A stretch of DNA of 64,000 nucleotides from CAXRDE01 sp964229355. GTDB taxonomy: Bacteria > Cyanobacteriota > Sericytochromatia > UBA7694. The notes beneath the pieces were generated by a model. The model made no database searches. It had not been told where the DNA came from and was given only the letters and a program-made list of their open reading frames with translations. The position numbers and the translations under genes were made by a program. Shown here piece by piece: positions 8,553-16,919 of this stretch (its first letter is position 1; every line of letters starts with the position of its first letter). The stretch covers positions 434,001 through 498,000 of the forward strand of contig CAXRDE010000019.1 in assembly GCA_964229355.1 (NCBI GenBank). The letters are read 5' to 3'.

Positions 8553-9605
8553 ATGTGGCAAGGCCTTATTCATGCATACCGGGAGTACCTTCCCGTCAGT
8601 GACAAAACCCCGGTGGTGTCTTTACACGAAGGCAATACCCCGCTGATTTATGCCTGTCATTTGAGCGAAATGACCGGTGCCCAGGTGTGGTTGAAATACG
8701 AAGGCTTAAACCCCACGGGCTCCTTTAAAGATCGGGGCATGACCATGGCCATTTCAAAGGCCGCCGAGGCCGGTGCCAAAGCCGTGATGTGCGCCTCGAC
8801 GGGCAACACCTCGGCCTCCATGGCTGCTTATGCCGCTCGCGCTGGCATGAAAGGGTATATTCTGGTGCCCGATGGCTATGTGGCGCTGGGCAAGCTCTCT
8901 CAGGCCATGGCCCACGGCGCTCAGGTGATTCCCATTAAGGGCAATTTTGACAAAGCCTTAGAACTGGTGCGTGAAATCTGCGATAAATACCCGGTCACCC
9001 TGGTGAACTCTGTGAATCCTTTTCGCATTGAAGGCCAGAAAACCGGTGCTTTTGAGGTGTGTGATCAGCTGGGCTTTGCCCCGGATATCCTGGCGATTCC
9101 CGTGGGGAACGCGGGCAATATTACCGCTTACTGGCGCGGTTTTACCCTGTATGCCGAAGCCCATAAAATTGAGTCAACACCCCATATGTGGGGCTTTCAG
9201 GCGGCGGGTTCAGCGCCCATTGTGAACAAGCAGCGTGTAGAGAACCCTGAAACCATTGCCACCGCCATTCGCATTGGAAATCCCGCCAGCTGGGAATTCG
9301 CCAACGAGGCCCTTGAGGCGTCAGAAGGGCACATTGATGCGGTGACCGATGACGAAATTTTGGCCGCCTATGGCCTGCTGTCCACCCGCGAAGGGGTTTT
9401 TTGTGAACCTGCCTCTGCCGCGTCAGTGGCGGGTGTCTTAAAAATGGCTGAAGCTGGTCGGGTCAAAAAAGGCAGTCGTATTGTGTGTGTGCTCACGGGC
9501 CATGGCTTGAAAGATCCCGATCGCGCCATCGATTACCATATTTCGGGCAAAATTGAGGCCACAGAGGCCCATTTAGAGGCCCTTGTGGATCTCATGGGGC
9601 TCTAG
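8553..9605 (+). CDS. thrC: Threonine synthase
   Basis: 350 residues, the length of the short bacterial ThrC class (Bacillus-like). The PLP lysine lies in NPTGSFKDRGMTMA, the phosphate-binding Gly/Ser loop in CASTGNTSASMAAYAARAG, and the C-terminal part has EGVFCEPASAASVAG and VLTGHGLKDP. It makes threonine from O-phospho-homoserine. AGAGAGATAATT precedes the ATG. The next gene begins 2 nt after the stop, so translation is probably coupled. Confidence 0.95.
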   Translation: MWQGLIHAYREYLPVSDKTPVVSLHEGNTPLIYACHLSEMTGAQVWLKYEGLNPTGSFKDRGMTMAISKAAEAGAKAVMCASTGNTSASMAAYAARAGMKGYILVPDGYVALGKLSQAMAHGAQVIPIKGNFDKALELVREICDKYPVTLVNSVNPFRIEGQKTGAFEVCDQLGFAPDILAIPVGNAGNITAYWRGFTLYAEAHKIESTPHMWGFQAAGSAPIVNKQRVENPETIATAIRIGNPASWEFANEALEASEGHIDAVTDDEILAAYGLLSTREGVFCEPASAASVAGVLKMAEAGRVKKGSRIVCVLTGHGLKDPDRAIDYHISGKIEATEAHLEALVDLMGL

Positions 9606-9607
9606 CC

Positions 9608-10309
9608 GTGTTGCCTACCTTTGCTGCCGCGACGGTGACCCCAGAGGTGCTGGGGCAGACGCTGCGTGAGGTGGGGGCCTGTATTTTAAAAGACTTTCCC
9701 TGTAATGACCGAACCTTTTTAGAACAGCAGGTCAGGGCCTGGGGAGAGCCCGTCATCGAAGCGCGCAATCTGGAGGGCGGCATGGTGTTTGAGGTGACCG
9801 TTGACACCAGCGCTGAGTTACCGGCTTATGCCGCCACGCCCTATGCCTTTGACTGCCACACCGATTGTGCAGAGTTTGCTGAGCCCCCGGATACCGTCCT
9901 GTTGCTTTGTGAGCAAGCGGCTGAGCTGGGCGGTGAGAGCCTGTGGGTGCCTTTAGATGCCGTCATTCCCCATTTGTCTTACGAGACCTTACGGCAATTG
10001 CAAAAACCGCAATTTTACTTCAAAGGCCATTCGCACCCTATTTTGAGCTTAGGCTCTACCGGTGAGATTGAAGTGCGTTACCAGCCCCTGGCTTTTATGC
10101 TGAGTGAGCAATTGGGCGTGTGGCACAAGACCCCCGATCAGGCGGCGGCCCTGGCTGAGTTTGCCCAGGCCCTGGCCCAGACGGTACAGATCTTTAACCT
10201 GGTTCCGGGGGATTGTTTTGTATTTCACAATCGCCGCAGTCTGCACGGTCGTACGGCGTTTCAGGGGCAGCGGCTTTTAAAACGGGTGCGTTTTAACTTT
10301 AAAGCTTAA
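9608..10309 (+). CDS. TauD/TfdA-like Fe(II)/2-oxoglutarate-dependent oxygenase
   Basis: 233 residues from a GTG two bases after thrC. The facial triad is visible: HTD in FDCHTDCAEF supplies His and Asp, LHGRTAF supplies the distal His, and RVRFNF supplies the Arg that binds 2-oxoglutarate. CFVFHNRRSLHGR is typical of clavaminate synthase-like members. Such enzymes hydroxylate small molecules; the substrate is not predictable. The tight spacing to thrC suggests a role near amino-acid metabolism, but this is inference from position. It is shorter than E. coli TauD (283). Confidence 0.8.
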   Translation: MLPTFAAATVTPEVLGQTLREVGACILKDFPCNDRTFLEQQVRAWGEPVIEARNLEGGMVFEVTVDTSAELPAYAATPYAFDCHTDCAEFAEPPDTVLLLCEQAAELGGESLWVPLDAVIPHLSYETLRQLQKPQFYFKGHSHPILSLGSTGEIEVRYQPLAFMLSEQLGVWHKTPDQAAALAEFAQALAQTVQIFNLVPGDCFVFHNRRSLHGRTAFQGQRLLKRVRFNFKA

Positions 10310-10315
10310 GCAAAG

Positions 10316-10402
10316 GTTTACCTTCCTTAACGTCAGAGCCTTTTACCCAAATCCGATAATACCTGTGAAATACTCTTGAAACTAAGCAAAAAGAAGGTAA
10401 AC
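10316..10402 (+). repeat. 10-bp inverted repeat, 3' arm containing the RBS of the next gene
   Basis: GTTTACCTTC at 10316-10325 and GAAGGTAAAC at 10393-10402 are perfect inverse complements, 67 nt apart. The right arm includes the AGAAGG ribosome-binding site of the gene starting at 10405. A transcript reading through from the dioxygenase gene could fold and hide that site, while one starting inside the gap could not. Confidence 0.55.
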
Positions 10403-10404
10403 GC

Positions 10405-10995
10405 ATGATTAATAACAAACCGGTGGGTCCAAATCCTGATTGGGTGAACAAAGCCCAGGAGTCCGTGAAAGAGGCCGCAAAAAATATTTCCGGTCCCATG
10501 ACGCCGCCCGAGTCGGTCAAGGAATCCTTGCGCGATGTGGCTGCGCACGCCGAAAAAGCAGCTGATAGCGTTCTCGAAGGTGCCAAAGCGCTGTTCCGCT
10601 CTGAGAACACCGATATTATTGCTAAAAAAATGAACATCTTTGGTTCAGACACCAACCCCAAAGAACTCGTCGAAAACATTCGTAATGCTGAGGGCACTGC
10701 TCAGGCCAAATTGTTATTGGGCTTTCAAAAAGAACTCGATGAAATGAGCCCCAAACAGCTGGATCAAACCATGGAATACATTGTGGATCAAATGGCTGAC
10801 GACAAAAATATAGACGATTCACTGCTGGGTGCCCTGGCCAAGTCGGTTATGGAGGAATCCTCTAGCCGTGGCATAAAAACCTTACCTGGCCCACGCTGGC
10901 CCCACTTGCCCCGTCCCATGCCCATTCAACCCCATTTGATTGAGCGTACAACCCCTCAGGTTATTAAGCGTCTTGATGACGTGATGCTAGATTAG
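10405..10995 (+). CDS. Hypothetical helical protein
   Basis: 196 residues, rich in Ala, Glu and Lys. The N-terminal half is amphipathic helix (WVNKAQESVKEAAKNI, SVKESLRDVAAHAEKAADSV). A middle helix bundle follows (LLGFQKELDEMSPKQLDQTM, YIVDQMADDKNIDDSLLG), then a Pro-rich tail (GPRWPHLPRPMPIQPH). There is no signal peptide, membrane segment or known motif. AGAAGG precedes the ATG by 6 nt and lies in an inverted repeat. The gene stands alone, ending in a bidirectional terminator shared with yajQ. Confidence 0.75.
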   Translation: MINNKPVGPNPDWVNKAQESVKEAAKNISGPMTPPESVKESLRDVAAHAEKAADSVLEGAKALFRSENTDIIAKKMNIFGSDTNPKELVENIRNAEGTAQAKLLLGFQKELDEMSPKQLDQTMEYIVDQMADDKNIDDSLLGALAKSVMEESSSRGIKTLPGPRWPHLPRPMPIQPHLIERTTPQVIKRLDDVMLD

Positions 10996-11011
10996 GCCGA
11001 TACGCCAAACA

Positions 11012-11044
11012 AAAAGCCCGGCATTAAAATGATGCCGGGCTTTT
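11012..11044. terminator. Bidirectional terminator between convergent genes
   Basis: AAAAGCCCGGCAT (11012-11024) and ATGCCGGGCTTTT (11032-11044) form a perfect 13-bp stem with a 7-nt loop. A-rich and T-rich ends make it work on both strands. It separates the gene at 10405 (plus) from yajQ (minus). Confidence 0.92.
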
Positions 11045-11063
11045 GTGATATTTAAAGGGGCGT

Positions 11064-11561
11064 TTAACGGTAGTTGTTAAACACCAGCGGTACTTCAATA
11101 TCTTCTTGCTCACGCAAGAAGCGTTGCACCGCTTGTAAATCATCGCGGTTTTTGGACGCGACACGAATGCTATCCCCCTGAATGGTGGGCTTCACGTCTT
11201 TTTTAAATTCATCGCGAATCATTTTGGTGATTTTTTTTGCGTTTTCGGTGTCTAAGGCTTTCACCAGGGCCACGTTTTGTTTCACGGTGCCCCCTAAGGC
11301 ATGGTCCACATCGCCAAATTTTAAAATTTTAGGACTCAGCTTGCGGCTGGCCAATCGGGTCAGCAACACCTGATGAATGGCCGTTAACTTCATATCGTCT
11401 TCGGTTTTAATGACCAGTTGCTCAGGCTGCAGGTCCAGCTCTGCTTTGACACCTTTAAAGTCATAGCGGGTGGTAATTTCTTTGATAGCCTGATCGACGG
11501 CGTTACGCAATTCTTGAAAATCAAATTCGCTTACAATATCAAAAGAACTCTCTTTTGCCAT
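11064..11561 (-). CDS. yajQ: YajQ family nucleotide-binding protein
   Basis: 165 residues, standard for YajQ. It starts MAKESSFDIVSEFDFQELRNA and has TTRYDFKGVKAELDL, then KKITKMIRDEFKKDVKPTIQGDSIRV, all conserved in the family. YajQ has two ferredoxin-like domains; some members bind cyclic di-GMP or NAD-type nucleotides, and its cellular role is not settled. AAGGAAA sits before the ATG. The gap to the flhB-like gene at 11652 is a divergent promoter region. Confidence 0.95.
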   Translation of the reverse strand: MAKESSFDIVSEFDFQELRNAVDQAIKEITTRYDFKGVKAELDLQPEQLVIKTEDDMKLTAIHQVLLTRLASRKLSPKILKFGDVDHALGGTVKQNVALVKALDTENAKKITKMIRDEFKKDVKPTIQGDSIRVASKNRDDLQAVQRFLREQEDIEVPLVFNNYR

Positions 11562-11576
11562 TGGGTTTCCTTTCTT

Positions 11577-11605
11577 TTGCTTGGGTTTGTTACCCAGTAT
11601 ATATT
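11577..11605 (+). promoter_or_regulatory. Candidate sigma70-type promoter for the 11.6-kb flhB operon
   Basis: TTGCTT (11577-11582), a 17-nt spacer and TATATT (11600-11605) lie 46 nt upstream of the GTG start at 11652. The spacer holds a small palindrome, GGGTTTGTTACCC. No sigma28- or sigma54-type flagellar promoter is visible here. Confidence 0.6.
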
Positions 11606-11651
11606 ATGATGGATAGAGAATTCTCCTAAGCAGAAAGGTGGTGGTGGATCG

Positions 11652-12830
11652 GTGAGTGAGGACAAAGACTCCAAAACCGAAGACGCAACCCCAAAACGAC
11701 GTCAAGAAGCGCGACAAAAGGGTCAAATCCTCAAGAGTAAGGAAGTCAATACGGCAGTCCTGATCTTGATGTCTGCGTATGCGTTGAACTGGTCCGGCGG
11801 CTTTATTTATCGGACGATTTTTAAGTACATTCAAATGACGTACTTTGAAATGCCCTGGATTGCGGAAGGATTCACTAAAGCAAACCTTTTTAATTACGGC
11901 ATTAAGTCTGTACAGATTATGGGCATGATGCTGGCCCCGATCTTTGCCATTCTTTTTCTTTCGGCCTTATTGGTGGAACTGGTGCAGGTGGGCATTTTGA
12001 TCAGTGGTAAGCCCCTGAAGCCCCAGCTGGAGCGGATTCACCCCATTAAAGGCTTTAAGCGGGTGTTTTCGCTGAAGTCTATTGTAGAGCTGGTGAAAAG
12101 TACCGTTAAAACCGTGATTGTGGGCTATATCGTGTTTACTACCATTCGCGATTACCTACCCATGATCATTTACAGTCTTAAAAACCCGGTAGCCAATGCC
12201 ATGGTGATTGCGGGGACGCTGATTATTACCATTGCCAAAAAGACCGCTGCAGCCATGCTGGTGGTGGCTTTTATTGACTATTTCTACCAGCGCTGGGAAT
12301 TTGAAAAAGGCCTGCGCATGTCGAAGCAAGAGGTCAAGGACGAATACAAGCAGACCGAGGGTGACCCCTTAATCAAGGGTAAACAGAAGCAGAAAATGCG
12401 CCAGATGAGTATGGGACAGGTGCAACAGGCCGTTCCTGATGCCTCGGCGGTGGTCACCAACCCCACCCACTACGCGGTAGGTATTCGTTATGAAGACGGC
12501 ATGGAAGCTCCCAAGGTGGTAGCCAAGGGCCGCGATGAACTGGCCATTTATATTAAAGAAGTGGCCAAGGAACACGATATCCCTATTTTTGAAGATCCGC
12601 CCCTGGCTCGCGGACTGTACGGCAGTTGCGAGCTGGGCGAGTTTATTCACCCCGACTTCTTTATGGCCATTGCCAAAATTATTGCCTACCTGATGAAACA
12701 AAAAGGCGGCAAAATTGCACCCCCTGATGACAGTGAAAAAGAAAGTCGCGGTCGCCAGGGCCTGGGCATGAGTGATGAAGATCGCGAAAGTTTAGATACC
12801 GGGGGCGATGGCCCTCTCATTCAACATTAA
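11652..12830 (+). CDS. FlhB/SctU-family export switch protein, copy 1
   Basis: 392 residues from a GTG. The N-terminus SEDKDSKTEDATPKRRQEAR is the FlhB signature. Four transmembrane segments follow up to about residue 220, then the cytosolic domain with SKQEVKDEYKQTEGDP and the self-cleavage motif NPTH in AVVTNPTHYAVGIRY. FlhB sets the switch in substrate specificity of the flagellar type III exporter. A second full FlhB lies at 27311, beside fliPQR. This copy has an extra charged tail of about 35 residues and no other export gene beside it; a UvrD-like helicase follows 12 nt later. Either copy could serve the flagellum, and an injectisome SctU role is not excluded. Confidence 0.88.
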   Translation: MSEDKDSKTEDATPKRRQEARQKGQILKSKEVNTAVLILMSAYALNWSGGFIYRTIFKYIQMTYFEMPWIAEGFTKANLFNYGIKSVQIMGMMLAPIFAILFLSALLVELVQVGILISGKPLKPQLERIHPIKGFKRVFSLKSIVELVKSTVKTVIVGYIVFTTIRDYLPMIIYSLKNPVANAMVIAGTLIITIAKKTAAAMLVVAFIDYFYQRWEFEKGLRMSKQEVKDEYKQTEGDPLIKGKQKQKMRQMSMGQVQQAVPDASAVVTNPTHYAVGIRYEDGMEAPKVVAKGRDELAIYIKEVAKEHDIPIFEDPPLARGLYGSCELGEFIHPDFFMAIAKIIAYLMKQKGGKIAPPDDSEKESRGRQGLGMSDEDRESLDTGGDGPLIQH

Positions 12831-12842
12831 GGCGGTGAATGG

Positions 12843-14864
12843 GTGGCTGTAGCGCCTTTTCAACTCATGCCCGATCAGCAGGCCATTCAAAGCGGCTATC
12901 AGGGCGGTAAAGCGGCTGTGCTGGCCGCTCCAGGCGCAGGCAAAACCACACTGATCTCGCGTCTCATTGCCCATTGGATGCAGCACCAAAAGGTGTTGGG
13001 GCAGCATATTCTGGTGTTGACCTTCACCGAAAATGCCGCTCGCGAGTTTGAACAACGTACCCTGACGCTCTTGCGTGAAACGGCTCCCCATCAGGCATCG
13101 CCCACCTTTGCCACCATTCACAGTTTTTGTAATCGTTTATTGCGCCAATGGGATGCCCAATACGCTGAGCGTCAGGTGGCCGGGGACGAACGTCGCTATG
13201 CCATTCTTGACGAACTGCTGAGCGAGGCCAATCTCTGGAGCAGTGATCTGGACTATACCCGTGTGCTGGCAGACACTTTAATTCCCGCCTATCGGCAGCG
13301 GCCCTATTTGCGCCAACCTGAAAGTGCGGCCCAATTGCAGGACTGGGTGGGCATTGACTCGGAACACGCTCCCTTGTTATTGCAATTGCCCGAACTGGTA
13401 CAACGTTACGATGCAGCGCTGGCTGAGGCTGAACTCATCGATTATGACCTGATGATTGTGGCCACCTGTGAACTCTTGCAGGCCCAGCCCGTGCTCTTGC
13501 AACGCCTACGCCAGCGCTACCGCTATGTGCTTGAAGACGAAGCTCAGGATTCTAACGCGGCCCAAAGTGCGCTGTTGGCTCTGATTTGTGGCCCTGAGGG
13601 GCACTGGTTGCGCGTGGGAGACCCCAACCAGAGTATTTATGGTTTTGGCGGTGCTGACTTTCGGCAATTGCAGCAATTTGCCGAAGCAGAGCAGTTTTTT
13701 CCTATGGCGCAGAGCAACCGTTCCAGCGCCGGGATCATGCAGTTCGCCAATGCTTATCAGCAGGCCTTTGACGGGTTTTTTCCTTCGGCGGTGCAGCTCA
13801 AGCCGGGCTTTAAAAACCCCGACAACGGATGGATCTGGGTCAAAGCCTATGGCCATTGGCAAGAGGAGCTGCAGGCCACGCTGCAGGCGGCGCGAACCCT
13901 GTTAGCGGAACAGCACAGTGTGGGTGTCCTGTGTCGCACCAACCAAAATGCCCAGTGGCTTTATGAACAGTTTCAAGCGGTGGGTTTGCCTGCGGTATTG
14001 CACCATGACCGGGCCGATCACTTCTTTCAGTCTGAGGGTGTAAAAGCCTTAGAGCAGGTCATGGCCTTTTTGCTGGAACCCCATCAATTTTACCGTTACC
14101 AGCAGGCGCTGTTGGCTTTGGGGATTGATCGTCACAGTCTCAAGCTGTTACTGAACCCCGACTCTCCCGTTGCCACCCAGATGCAAGCGCTGGCAGAAGG
14201 CCTGGTGTATCACCCGGCAGCCCCGGCTCAGGCTTATCAACGTTTGCTCACCGTCAACCAGCACCTGTGGTTTTTGATTGAGCACGCCCATTACCCGCTG
14301 GCAGACCTTTTAGAGTGGGTGGTAGAAACCCTCTTTGAGACCCCTGAGGCCCGCATGCAGCTGCGTATTTTGCAGGGGCTGTGGCAACAGGCGCACCCGG
14401 TGCCGGTACAGCAGCCTGAGATGTTTCACCAGTGGCTGTCGCAGGCGGGCAGCCGCAAAATTCGCCAGGCGCTAATTCCTGATGCAGCCCAGTCAGAGCT
14501 CACCCGACCCGGTGTACTGCACCTGATGACGGTGCATAAATCCAAGGGCCTGGAGTGGGATGCGGTGTTAATGCCCCTGTTTCACTTTGGTAAGCCCTTT
14601 GATTTTCCCGATACCGAAGTGCGTATTTTGCAAAAATGCTTACAGCAGGGAGCCACCTACCCTGCCATGCTGGATCAGGTCAAGGAACAAGAAGAAGCTG
14701 AAAGTGTGCGCCTGGTTTACGTGGGTCTGACCCGCGCCCGTCGCTTTTTAAGCTTAACCCGTGCCCGCGAAAAATACCGGCCCGCAGGCGTCTTTCAGGC
14801 CGGAGATGATGCGTTTTTTGCCACCTTACAACAGATTTACAAACACCAAAAAAGCGAGGCCTAA
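12843..14864 (+). CDS. UvrD/Rep-like superfamily 1A DNA helicase
   Basis: 673 residues from a GTG. SF1A motifs run in order: Walker A AAPGAGKT (29-36), motif Ia LTFTENAAREFEQR, motif II EDEAQDS, motif III RVGDPNQSIYGFGGAD, motif IV area SNRSSAGIMQFANAY, motif V MTVHKSKGLEWDAV and motif VI VRLVYVGLTRARRFL. The enzyme should unwind DNA 3' to 5' in repair or replication restart. At 673 residues it is a little shorter than PcrA/UvrD (about 720) and lacks their C-terminal tail. It is third-generation in a row of cotranscribed genes after the flhB copy and before an M48 peptidase (3-nt gap). Confidence 0.93.
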   Translation: MAVAPFQLMPDQQAIQSGYQGGKAAVLAAPGAGKTTLISRLIAHWMQHQKVLGQHILVLTFTENAAREFEQRTLTLLRETAPHQASPTFATIHSFCNRLLRQWDAQYAERQVAGDERRYAILDELLSEANLWSSDLDYTRVLADTLIPAYRQRPYLRQPESAAQLQDWVGIDSEHAPLLLQLPELVQRYDAALAEAELIDYDLMIVATCELLQAQPVLLQRLRQRYRYVLEDEAQDSNAAQSALLALICGPEGHWLRVGDPNQSIYGFGGADFRQLQQFAEAEQFFPMAQSNRSSAGIMQFANAYQQAFDGFFPSAVQLKPGFKNPDNGWIWVKAYGHWQEELQATLQAARTLLAEQHSVGVLCRTNQNAQWLYEQFQAVGLPAVLHHDRADHFFQSEGVKALEQVMAFLLEPHQFYRYQQALLALGIDRHSLKLLLNPDSPVATQMQALAEGLVYHPAAPAQAYQRLLTVNQHLWFLIEHAHYPLADLLEWVVETLFETPEARMQLRILQGLWQQAHPVPVQQPEMFHQWLSQAGSRKIRQALIPDAAQSELTRPGVLHLMTVHKSKGLEWDAVLMPLFHFGKPFDFPDTEVRILQKCLQQGATYPAMLDQVKEQEEAESVRLVYVGLTRARRFLSLTRAREKYRPAGVFQAGDDAFFATLQQIYKHQKSEA

Positions 14865-14867
14865 GTC

Positions 14868-15845
14868 ATGTCGACCCGTCACCGTACCCGCTGCCCCTAT
14901 TGTCAAAAACTCAATACCCACTGGGAAGACACTGAACAGACCGAAGCCCGCTGCCGGCGTTGTCGCTTGCCCCTGGCCACCCCCACCCATAAAAAATGGC
15001 AGGCCGTGGATCCCGACGCTTACATTCATCCCTTAGATCGTCAGGCCCTACAGGCGCTGCGCAGTATCCCCGGCGTCGATACCATTTTGAAAAAATTGAT
15101 CGGTTTTACCAGCGAACGCATGTATCGCATTTTGTTTATGGCCAATAGCGTCAAGGTCGGGCCTGAGCAATACGCCCATCTTGATGAAAAACTGCGGGTG
15201 GTGTGTGACACCCTCGGCATGAAAAAGCCGGAGTTGTATGTGTCGGTCAGCCAATTTGGTGGGCTGGAGATCAATGCTTTTACCACCGGTACTGAAGAAC
15301 CTTTTATTGTGCTTTATGCAGGTCTGGTGGAGCGCCTCAGCGATATTGAGTTGCTGGCCGTGCTGGCCCATGAAATGGGGCATATTCACTGCCAGCACTT
15401 GCTTTACAAGGCGGCGGCCAATACACTCATTTACCTGTTGGCCTCTACCCTGGGTCGTACCCCTGCGGGAGCCTTGCTAAACACCATTAGCCTGCCCGTT
15501 AAAATTGCCTTGATCATGTGGAGCCACAAGGCAGAGCTAAGCTGTGACCGCACCGCTATGCTGGTGGTGCAGGATCGTGAGGTGGTGATGAACGCTCTCA
15601 TTAAAATCTCAGGGGGTGTGCTCAATAATGAGCTTAACCTAGACGCTTACCTGGCACAGGCTCGTGAGTTTGACCGCAATTACGAAGAGGGCTTCCTTGA
15701 TAAAATGTGGACCCTCCTGGCCGCTGCGCAGAGCAGTCATCCCTTTCCCGTGTGGCGGATTTCTGAAATTCTCAAGTGGACAGAAGATGACTCACGCAAG
15801 GGCTATCCGGCAATCTCTGCCCAAGATGATACAATCCGTGCTTAA
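14868..15845 (+). CDS. M48-family zinc metallopeptidase with N-terminal zinc ribbon
   Basis: 325 residues. Residues 9-32 hold two CxxC knuckles (C9, C12, C29, C32), a zinc ribbon not usual in M48 enzymes. The catalytic motif HEMGH is near residue 168 (LAVLAHEMGHIHCQH), followed by a hydrophobic stretch (NTLIYLLAS) and the third-ligand region SHKAELSCDRTAML. M48 enzymes of the HtpX/Ste24 group degrade membrane or misfolded proteins; this one lacks the four clear membrane segments of HtpX, so it may be cytosolic or peripheral. It starts 3 nt after the helicase stop. Confidence 0.87.
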   Translation: MSTRHRTRCPYCQKLNTHWEDTEQTEARCRRCRLPLATPTHKKWQAVDPDAYIHPLDRQALQALRSIPGVDTILKKLIGFTSERMYRILFMANSVKVGPEQYAHLDEKLRVVCDTLGMKKPELYVSVSQFGGLEINAFTTGTEEPFIVLYAGLVERLSDIELLAVLAHEMGHIHCQHLLYKAAANTLIYLLASTLGRTPAGALLNTISLPVKIALIMWSHKAELSCDRTAMLVVQDREVVMNALIKISGGVLNNELNLDAYLAQAREFDRNYEEGFLDKMWTLLAAAQSSHPFPVWRISEILKWTEDDSRKGYPAISAQDDTIRA

Positions 15846-15854
15846 CTAGAGCCT

Positions 15855-16919
15855 ATGACAAGTGCACTTGAAAACACATTAGCAGGCTGTTTGGTGGGAA
15901 CCGCCATCGGCGATGCTCTGGGATTACCTGCAGAAGGTTTATCGCGAGAGCGTCAGTTTCGCATCTATCCTGACCTGGATCGTTACCGTTTCTTTTTTGG
16001 TAAGGGCATGACCTCTGATGACAGTGAGCATACCTTTATGTTGGCCCAGGCGCTCATCTCTTCTCGGCAAACCCCGGCCCAATTGCAGCAGCGTTTTAGC
16101 TGGAAGTTGCGCCTGTGGTTATTGGGCTTGCCTGCGGGGCTAGGTGGCACCACCTTAAAAGCGATTTTACGGCTCTGGCTAGGCATTCCGCCCGAGCGCA
16201 GCGGGCTTTTTTCGGCGGGCAATGCGCCCGCCATGCGCAGCGCGATTCTGGGGATTGTGTATGGTCATGATCTGCAAACCCTGCGCAATTATGTGCGGGC
16301 GATAACGCGCTTAACCCATACTGATCCGGCGGCGGAATACGGGGCCATGGCGGTGGCGCTGGCGGCCTCGCTGGGGGCCCGCTACCAACGGGTGGACCCT
16401 GAGCAGTATTACCAGTATGTGAAACAGGCCTGCCGCAATGACGACAGCAATTTTATTGTGCTCATGCGCAAGACCACCCGCTCGGTGCAAAACAAAGAGA
16501 GTCTGCGGGAGTTTCTGCTGCGTCTCAACTGCGGCAGCGGCATCAGCGGCTATATTCAGCACACGGTGCCTGCGGTTATTCACATCTGGTTAACCCATCA
16601 AGATAATTTCCGTCTGGCACTGCTAGAGACCATTCACGCCGGTGGCGACACCGACACCACCGCGGCGATTATGGGGGCGATTATGGGGGCGCGGGTAGGC
16701 TTTGATGGCCTACCTCAGGATTGGGTGAACGATCTGATTGAGTGGCCCCGCAATATCGAATGGCAGCGCGAGCTGGCCAGACGGCTGGCGGAGTCTTTAG
16801 ACACCGATGAATTGCAAAAAGAGCTGCCGGTTAACGTACCGGGTTTGGTGCTGCGCAATGTCTTCTTTATGTTTTGGGTTATCTTGCATGGCTTTCGCCG
16901 TTATTTGCCCCCGTATTGA
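15855..16919 (+). CDS. ADP-ribosylglycohydrolase family protein
   Basis: 354 residues. Family motifs are GTAIGDALGLPAEG near the N-terminus, MTSDDSEHTFM (metal-binding Thr-Asp-Asp) and the C-terminal HAGGDTDTTAAIMGAIMGAR with the metal-binding Asp pair. Members such as DraG or ARH3 remove ADP-ribose from proteins or nucleic acids using Mg or Mn. No ADP-ribosyltransferase is visible in the window. It starts 9 nt after the peptidase gene, and its last 19 bases overlap the convergent coiled-coil gene. Confidence 0.9.
   Translation: MTSALENTLAGCLVGTAIGDALGLPAEGLSRERQFRIYPDLDRYRFFFGKGMTSDDSEHTFMLAQALISSRQTPAQLQQRFSWKLRLWLLGLPAGLGGTTLKAILRLWLGIPPERSGLFSAGNAPAMRSAILGIVYGHDLQTLRNYVRAITRLTHTDPAAEYGAMAVALAASLGARYQRVDPEQYYQYVKQACRNDDSNFIVLMRKTTRSVQNKESLREFLLRLNCGSGISGYIQHTVPAVIHIWLTHQDNFRLALLETIHAGGDTDTTAAIMGAIMGARVGFDGLPQDWVNDLIEWPRNIEWQRELARRLAESLDTDELQKELPVNVPGLVLRNVFFMFWVILHGFRRYLPPY

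Noticed and set aside
10352..10359. TCCGATAA, close to the sigma28 -10 GCCGATAA, before the gene at 10405
   Set aside because: No matching -35 (TAAAGTTT) at 11-nt distance.
10299..10697. 132-residue minus-strand frame opposite the hypothetical gene at 10405
   Set aside because: The plus-strand gene has a good ribosome-binding site and its own terminator; the minus frame has neither.
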